A stretch of DNA of 64,000 nt, from the NCBI RefSeq assembly GCF_018613675.1, contig NZ_JAGGPQ010000023.1, forward strand, positions 1 through 64,000, written 5' to 3'. This document shows, piece after piece, positions 59,148 through 64,000 of this stretch. The position numbers and the translations under genes were made by a program. How positions within the stretch are numbered: the first letter of the stretch is position 1; the number at the start of each line of letters is the position of its first letter. The DNA comes from Arthrobacter sp. ISL-85. GTDB taxonomy: Bacteria; Actinomycetota; Actinomycetes; Actinomycetales; Micrococcaceae. The notes beneath the pieces were generated by a model. The model did not search any database and was not told the origin of the DNA. It worked only from the letters and a program-made list of their open reading frames with translations.

Positions 59148-59232
59148 AGATGATTTGGAACCTCCTCCAGGCGCCCCCACCCCTCGGCGCCGCTCCCTCT
59201 GCTCATGTAAACGCCCCTTTCCGTGGAGCGTT

Positions 59233-59248
59233 ACCCAAACGATTGGGT
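59233..59248. promoter_or_regulatory. LacI operator, proximal copy
   Basis: ACCCAAACGATTGGGT is identical over its 15-base core to the copy 100 bases upstream. It ends 30 bases before the asparaginase start. A spacing near ten helical turns would allow looping. Confidence 0.75.
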
Positions 59249-59278
59249 GGCGATCCACAGCGAACCAACGGAGCTGAA

Positions 59279-60298
59279 ATGACTGTTCCCGACTTCCACG
59301 TCGTGCTGCTGGCTACCGGAGGCACCATCTCGTCGCGTTCTTCCCATGCCGGTGGCGCCGTTGCCTCCGACACCGGCGAGCAGGTGTTTAAAGCCCTCGG
59401 CTCGCCCGTCTCCCACCCCGTGCGGGTGCTGGACGTGTTCCAGAAGGGGTCCTACCTCCTGACGTTCGAGGACATGCTCAGGATCTGCGCCACCATCAAG
59501 GAAGTCCTCAAGGACCCCAAGGTTTTGGGCGTAGTGGTGACGCACGGGACGGACACCATGGAAGAGAGCGCCTACCTCGCCGACTTACTCCACAGCGACG
59601 AGCGGCCGGTGGTCTTCACCGGCTCCCAACGGGCTGCCGACTCCGCAACTCCCGACGGGCCGGACAACCTCGCCCGCGCCATCGCCGTCGCTGGTTCGAA
59701 AGACGGCAGGGGAAAAGGTGTCATGGTGCACTTCGCGGGCGCCATCTTCCCTGCCGCCGGCGTCCGGAAAAGCCAGACTCTTCGGCTCGATGCCTTTGCA
59801 AACCCCGATTTTGGGGTCCTTGGCCAAGTATCAGCCCAGGGAGAAGTTGCCATGGCCGGCACCGGCGGCAGGCTCGATGCCCTGCCCCTGCCCCAGGCGG
59901 GCGGCGGCTCCCCACGGGTGGACCTCGTTGCCGCCTACCCCGGCGCCGACTCCACCCTGATGCACGCCGCCCTTGAAGCAGGAGCGGAAGGCATCGTCCT
60001 GCAAGGTACCGGAAGCGGCAATGCAAATGCCAGCATCTGCTCCGAGGTCGCCGCCGCAGTGGCGTCCGGCGTCGTGGTGGTCACCAGCACCCGCGTCGAC
60101 GCGGGACCCGTTGTCCCGATCTACGGCGCCGGCGGGGGCGGCGAGGACCTGCGCGCCGCCGGCGCCATCAGCTCCGGCCACCTCCGGCCGTCCCAGTCGC
60201 TGATCCTGCTCACCCTCCTGCTCCGGACCAACTCCGACCGGGACCGGATCACCGAAATCTTCACCCAGCGAGGGAGGCCCCCTGAACCTTCCGCCTGA
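59279..60298 (+). CDS. Asparaginase / glutaminase-family amidohydrolase
   Basis: A 339-aa type-II-like asparaginase from ATG 59279 behind GGAG. The catalytic Thr motifs are LLATGGTISS and VVTHGTDTMEES. The product hydrolyses asparagine-like amides. No signal peptide is seen, so it is cytoplasmic. It is the first gene of a five-gene operon under the LacI sites. Operon context (deacetylase, MFS, two SDRs) suggests an amide other than plain asparagine. Confidence 0.9.
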   Translation: MTVPDFHVVLLATGGTISSRSSHAGGAVASDTGEQVFKALGSPVSHPVRVLDVFQKGSYLLTFEDMLRICATIKEVLKDPKVLGVVVTHGTDTMEESAYLADLLHSDERPVVFTGSQRAADSATPDGPDNLARAIAVAGSKDGRGKGVMVHFAGAIFPAAGVRKSQTLRLDAFANPDFGVLGQVSAQGEVAMAGTGGRLDALPLPQAGGGSPRVDLVAAYPGADSTLMHAALEAGAEGIVLQGTGSGNANASICSEVAAAVASGVVVVTSTRVDAGPVVPIYGAGGGGEDLRAAGAISSGHLRPSQSLILLTLLLRTNSDRDRITEIFTQRGRPPEPSA

Positions 60299-60342
60299 CA
60301 CCCCCGAACATCCCGATTTAAACGAATTGAAAGGAAAATTTC

Positions 60343-61233
60343 ATGGCAAAGGACATTCAAGTCGCCTTCGGCGTGGACGTAGACGCAGTGGCAGGCATGC
60401 TCGGCTCCTACGGAGGAGAAGACTCCCCGTGCGACATCAGCCGGGGCCTGTTCAGCGGCGAAGTGGGGGGCCCGCGGCTGATCCGGTTGTTCCAGAAATA
60501 CAACCTCCCGGCAACCTGGTTCGTGCCGGGCCACTCGATCGAGACCTTCCCCGAACTGACGCAGATGATCGTCGACGCCGGACATGAGATCGGCGTGCAC
60601 GGCTACTCGCACGAAAATCCGATCGCCATGACCAGGGAACAGGAGACCGCCATCTTGGACCGCGCGATCGAACTGATCGAGAAGGTATCCGGGCGCCGTC
60701 CCACAGGCTACGTGGCGCCGTGGTGGGAATTCTCGCCTGTAACGAACGAAATCCTCCTCGAACGGGGCATCAAGTACGACCACTCCCTCATGCACCGTGA
60801 CTTCGAGCCGTACTACGTCCGCGTGGGCGATTCCTGGAAAAAGATCGACTACACCAAGGACGCCCAAACCTGGATGGAGCCGCTGGTGCGCGGGCAGGAA
60901 ACGGACCTGGTGGAGATCCCGGCGAACTGGTACCTCGATGACCTCCCGCCCATGATGTTCATCAAGGCGTCGCCGAATTCCCACGGGTTCGTCAACCCCC
61001 GCGACATCGAACAGATGTGGCGGGACCAGTTCGATTGGGTTTACCGCGAAATGGACCAGGCCGCCTTCACCATGACCATCCACCCGGATGTCTCCGGCCG
61101 CCCGCAGGTGCTGCTCATGCTTGAGCGCCTGATCGAACACATCAACTCCCATGAGGGCGTCAACTGGTGCACCTTCGACCAGATTGCCGACTCCTTCCTT
61201 TCCCGCAGCCCCCGTAAGGACAACCAGTCATGA
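60343..61233 (+). CDS. Polysaccharide deacetylase family hydrolase (PuuE/PgdA-like)
   Basis: A 296-aa NodB-fold hydrolase. The metal residues are D in FGVDVDAVAG and the HGYSHE pair in HEIGVHGYSHENP. GYVAPWWEFSP and FTMTIHPDVSGRPQ follow. It resembles cytosolic carbon-nitrogen hydrolases (PuuE allantoinase type) more than secreted chitin deacetylases, as there is no signal peptide. Its stop overlaps the MFS start by four bases. Confidence 0.88.
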   Translation: MAKDIQVAFGVDVDAVAGMLGSYGGEDSPCDISRGLFSGEVGGPRLIRLFQKYNLPATWFVPGHSIETFPELTQMIVDAGHEIGVHGYSHENPIAMTREQETAILDRAIELIEKVSGRRPTGYVAPWWEFSPVTNEILLERGIKYDHSLMHRDFEPYYVRVGDSWKKIDYTKDAQTWMEPLVRGQETDLVEIPANWYLDDLPPMMFIKASPNSHGFVNPRDIEQMWRDQFDWVYREMDQAAFTMTIHPDVSGRPQVLLMLERLIEHINSHEGVNWCTFDQIADSFLSRSPRKDNQS

Positions 61234-62618
61234 CCATCCAAGAACCGGCTGTCGACCTGACGCAGCCCCGCCCGGACGAGAAGCGCCGCTTCCCCGTCTT
61301 TTCCAAGCGCCACACCACCACCGCTACCGTCCTTGCCCTGCTGGCCTGGACCGTGGCCGTCTTCGATTACGGCCTGTTCGGCACCCTGCTGCCGGCCATG
61401 CAGCAGGAATTCGGCTGGTCCGCCACGGAAGCGTACGCCATCAACACCTGGATCGCCGTCGGCACCGCCATCGTCTGCTTCGGCATCGGCCCCATCATCG
61501 ACAGGCTGGGCCGCCGCAAAGGCATGATGAGCACGATCGGTGGCACCGCCGTCGTCTCCGCCCTGACCGCCGCAATTCCTACAGGTATCCCGTTTTTCAG
61601 CAACGCCATGCTGGTCGTCGTCCGTTCCTTCGGCGGTCTCGGGTTCTCGGAACAGGCCGTGAACGCCACCTACATGAACGAGGTCTACCAGGTCACCGAG
61701 GTGGCCGATAAGCGCAAGCGCCCCGGCTTCCACTACTCCTTCATCCAGGGCGGATGGCCGCTGGGATTCCTGCTGGCCAGCGCACTCGCCCTAGCCTTCC
61801 TGCCTTCCCTGGGCTGGCGCGCCCTGTATCTGATGGCCACCCTCCCAGCGGCCATCATCGTCTGGACCATAGCCCGGAAGCTCAAGGAAACCCCGCAATT
61901 TGAACTGCACCACAAGCTGACCGAACTGGAAAAGAGCGGAAAGACAGAGGATGCCCACTCGCTCGCCCACGCCTACGGCGTCGAGCACTCCTCGGCAGCA
62001 CCGCTCAAGCGCATCTGGGAGCCGCACCTGCGCCGGAACACCATCGTGTTCTCGCTCGCCTGGATCGTAAACTTCTTCGGCATCACCATCTTCAGCGTCC
62101 TGGGCAGCTCCGTGCTCAAGAACGCCAAGGGCGTGGAACTCTCCGACGCCTTCTGGATGCTGATCGTCATCAACCTTCTGGCCTACTTCGGTTACGTCTT
62201 CCACGGCTGGATCGGGGACAAGATCGGCCGGAAACGGACCATCATCGGCGGCTGGATCATCTCCGGTATCTGCTTCTCAATCATGCTCAGCCCCATCGCC
62301 ACCAGCCCGTTCATGATCATCCTGACCTACGGCGCCGGCCTGTTCTTCCTGGTGGGCCCGTACGCGGCCATCCAGTACTTCATGGCCGAGTGCTACCCGG
62401 TCAGCTGCAGGGCCACCGGAACCGCCTTCATCGGCGCCATGAGCCAGCCCGGAACCATCCTCGGCGGCGCCATCTTCACCGCCATCGCCGCAGGTGCAGG
62501 CACCGGTACCGCAGCCCTGTGGGTCGGCGCCCTGGGCACCCTGCTCTCCGGACTCCTGATGATCGCCGCGAAGCCCCCCGTTGAAGCACTCCTGGAGGAC
62601 CACCCCCATGACGCATGA
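61230..62618 (+). CDS. MFS transporter
   Basis: A 462-aa 12-TM carrier. Features include LLAWTVAVFDYGLFGTLLPAMQQEFGWS, FGIGPIIDRLGRRKGMM and FHGWIGDKIGRKRTIIGGW. It resembles sugar-acid or organic-acid carriers. It would import the substrate of the asparaginase-deacetylase pathway. It overlaps its neighbours on both sides by about 4-11 bases. Confidence 0.9.
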   Translation: MTIQEPAVDLTQPRPDEKRRFPVFSKRHTTTATVLALLAWTVAVFDYGLFGTLLPAMQQEFGWSATEAYAINTWIAVGTAIVCFGIGPIIDRLGRRKGMMSTIGGTAVVSALTAAIPTGIPFFSNAMLVVVRSFGGLGFSEQAVNATYMNEVYQVTEVADKRKRPGFHYSFIQGGWPLGFLLASALALAFLPSLGWRALYLMATLPAAIIVWTIARKLKETPQFELHHKLTELEKSGKTEDAHSLAHAYGVEHSSAAPLKRIWEPHLRRNTIVFSLAWIVNFFGITIFSVLGSSVLKNAKGVELSDAFWMLIVINLLAYFGYVFHGWIGDKIGRKRTIIGGWIISGICFSIMLSPIATSPFMIILTYGAGLFFLVGPYAAIQYFMAECYPVSCRATGTAFIGAMSQPGTILGGAIFTAIAAGAGTGTAALWVGALGTLLSGLLMIAAKPPVEALLEDHPHDA

Positions 62619-63375
62619 TCAAAAAGTCGCCATCATCACCGGTGCCGCGAGCGGCATCGGCCGGGCCCTCGCGGTCCACTACGCCCGCCAGGGAGTGGTG
62701 TCCGTCATCGGCACCTTCCCCGGGGACCCCCACGACCCGGAGGAAACCCTCCGCCTGGTCAAGGAGGCCAACGGCGCGGCGGTGATCCATGAAGTGGACG
62801 TCCGCACCACCGTATCCGTGGACGCCCTGGCCCAGCGGGCCGTGGACGAGTACGGCAGGCTGGACTACGCCATCGCCAACGCCGGCATCCTCCGCAATTC
62901 CCCGCTGGGGGAAATGACGGACGAGCGCTGGCACGACATGCTCAACGTGGACCTCACCGGCGTGCTGCGCACGCTCCGGGCCGGGGCGGAGAGAATGACC
63001 GACGGCGGGGCGCTCGTTGCGGTCTCGTCCATCGCCGGCGGGGTATACGGGTGGGAGGAACACGCCCACTATGCCGCCGCCAAGGCAGGGGTCCTGGGCC
63101 TGGTCCGCAGCGTGGCCGTGGAACTCGGCCCACGCCAGATCCGCGCCAACGCCGTGATCCCCGGCCTCATCGAAACCCCGCAGTCCCTGGACCCAGTGAA
63201 TTCACTGGGACCCGAAGGGCTGCAGCGGGCCGGGAACGACATTCCCTGGGGCCGGGTGGGCAAACCGGAGGAAGTGGCCAGCGTCATCGGGTTCCTCACC
63301 TCCGATGAGTCCCGGTACATCACCGGGCAGGCGCTGGTGGTTGACGGCGGCCTCACCGTGAAGATGCGCGCCTGA
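62608..63375 (+). CDS. Short-chain dehydrogenase/reductase
   Basis: A 255-aa classical SDR from ATG 62608 (the longer frame lies in the MFS gene). The cofactor site is TGAASGIG, with NAG at NANAGIL. The catalytic S-Y-x3-K is in SSIAGGVYGW and YAAAKAG, and the C-terminal motif is DGGLTVKM. It oxidises or reduces a hydroxyl or carbonyl group of the pathway. Confidence 0.9.
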   Translation: MTHDQKVAIITGAASGIGRALAVHYARQGVVSVIGTFPGDPHDPEETLRLVKEANGAAVIHEVDVRTTVSVDALAQRAVDEYGRLDYAIANAGILRNSPLGEMTDERWHDMLNVDLTGVLRTLRAGAERMTDGGALVAVSSIAGGVYGWEEHAHYAAAKAGVLGLVRSVAVELGPRQIRANAVIPGLIETPQSLDPVNSLGPEGLQRAGNDIPWGRVGKPEEVASVIGFLTSDESRYITGQALVVDGGLTVKMRA

Positions 63376-63402
63376 CAGAGCTCCGGGAACGAAAGGACAC
63401 CA

Positions 63403-64000
63403 ATGAAGACATCGACCCATGCCGCTGACCAGGCCTCCGGGACCACTGAATCCGGGAAAGGCCGCGGGGTGGTGGTTACCGGCGGTTCCAGCGGGATCGG
63501 CAAGGCCATCGCCGAGGCCTTCCTGGCCAACGGGGACCGGGTGGCCGTGCTGGACCGGGCCGGAGGGGACGGCACCCTCCGCGTGGACGTTGCTAATGAA
63601 ACCAGCGTGCGGGCGGCCTTCGCCGCGGCCCGGGACAGGCTGGGCGGCATCGACGTCCTGGTCAACAGTGCGGGGCTGCTGACGGAGTCCCCGCTGGAGG
63701 AGATGTCTCTGGCCATGTGGAACGAGACCCTCACGGTGGACCTGACCGGTGTGTTCCTGTGCTGCCGGGAGGTGGTGGGGGAGATGCGGCAGCGGAAGTG
63801 GGGCCGCATCATCAATATCGCCTCCCAGCTGGCCATCAAAGGCGGCGTGGGCCTGACCCATTACAGTGCAGCCAAGGCCGGCGTGGTGGGGCTTTCCAAG
63901 GCCCTTGCCTTGGAAACGGCCGCGGACAATGTCCTGGTCAACTGCATCGCCCCTGGCCCTATTGAGACGCCCCTGGTCGAGGGCATCTCGGAAAGCTGGA
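63403..64000 (+). CDS. Short-chain dehydrogenase/reductase, partial (runs off the right edge)
   Basis: From ATG 63403 after GAAAGGA, 199 codons are in the window. TGGSSGIG is the cofactor site, NSAG follows, then the catalytic SQLAI-x-YSAAKAG. It shares the SDR fold with the previous gene but is not a close copy. The two SDRs may act in sequence. Confidence 0.88.
   Translation, partial: MKTSTHAADQASGTTESGKGRGVVVTGGSSGIGKAIAEAFLANGDRVAVLDRAGGDGTLRVDVANETSVRAAFAAARDRLGGIDVLVNSAGLLTESPLEEMSLAMWNETLTVDLTGVFLCCREVVGEMRQRKWGRIINIASQLAIKGGVGLTHYSAAKAGVVGLSKALALETAADNVLVNCIAPGPIETPLVEGISESW

Noticed and set aside
1..64000. CRISPR array
   Set aside because: No regularly spaced repeats of 25-40 bases were seen anywhere in the window.

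Overview
The window is GC-rich actinobacterial DNA, most like a soil Micrococcaceae (Arthrobacter / Pseudarthrobacter type). The signs are frequent GTG starts, tightly overlapping ATGA/GTGA gene junctions, LacI- and PucR-type regulators beside sugar- and amide-type catabolic operons, and an ABC importer without its own ATPase. The left 17 kb is mobile DNA. The rest is accessory chromosome or large-plasmid DNA. No rRNA, tRNA or CRISPR array was seen.

1-9.2 kb: an IS3-family end interrupts an IS481-family transposase. Next come two divergent paralogous proteins of unknown function that share a VYN-x-PVI-x-x-QG core, then a 661-aa SIR2-domain protein, then a complete tniA-tniB-tniQ transposition module. 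That module ends at 9196 in a Tn5053-like terminal repeat with two further TniA-type repeats inside it. The SIR2 gene and the paralogue pair look like transposon cargo and are my best candidate for a new defence-type system.

9.3-17.1 kb: a mobilizable-plasmid-like backbone. It holds a NrdH-like redoxin coupled to an N-terminally extended SSB frame, three small backbone genes, a candidate oriT made of two adjacent inverted repeats, mobC, a VirD2/MOB-type relaxase, a mobilization-associated coiled-coil protein and a DUF1016/YhcG PD-(D/E)XK nuclease. No conjugation (type IV secretion) genes are present. A palindrome lies inside the DUF1016 gene, a near copy follows its stop codon, and a diverged third copy lies at 28.8 kb.

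17.1-29.9 kb: a mosaic of small genes. It includes a two-domain VOC protein, a NatAB-like ABC exporter, a secreted AMIN-like protein, a DRGH-motif endonuclease, a helicase-associated-domain protein, a GlsB/YeaQ membrane protein between twin terminators, and a DUF202 pair. There are also several gene remnants.

30-48.6 kb: two sulfate-ester loci. Locus A is a six-gene operon (sulfatase, MFS carrier, FAD-linked 2-hydroxyacid dehydrogenase, formylglycine-generating enzyme, ThDP-dependent enzyme, Dabb protein) divergent from a LysR regulator. The content suggests uptake, desulfation, oxidation to a 2-oxoacid and C-C cleavage. Locus B holds a DUF3604/PHP hydrolase, a second sulfatase, a carbohydrate-type ABC importer, a LacI regulator and a second formylglycine-generating enzyme. 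It is bracketed by 27-bp near-identical direct repeats (38516 and 48927).

49.3-64 kb: a PAS-GGDEF-EAL signalling protein, then a pxpA-BCCP-accC-pxpB-pxpC operon (5-oxoproline or related amide cleavage coupled to biotin-dependent carboxylation) with a PucR activator. A LacI regulator follows. Beyond it two identical operators precede an asparaginase - polysaccharide deacetylase - MFS - SDR - SDR operon that runs off the right edge.
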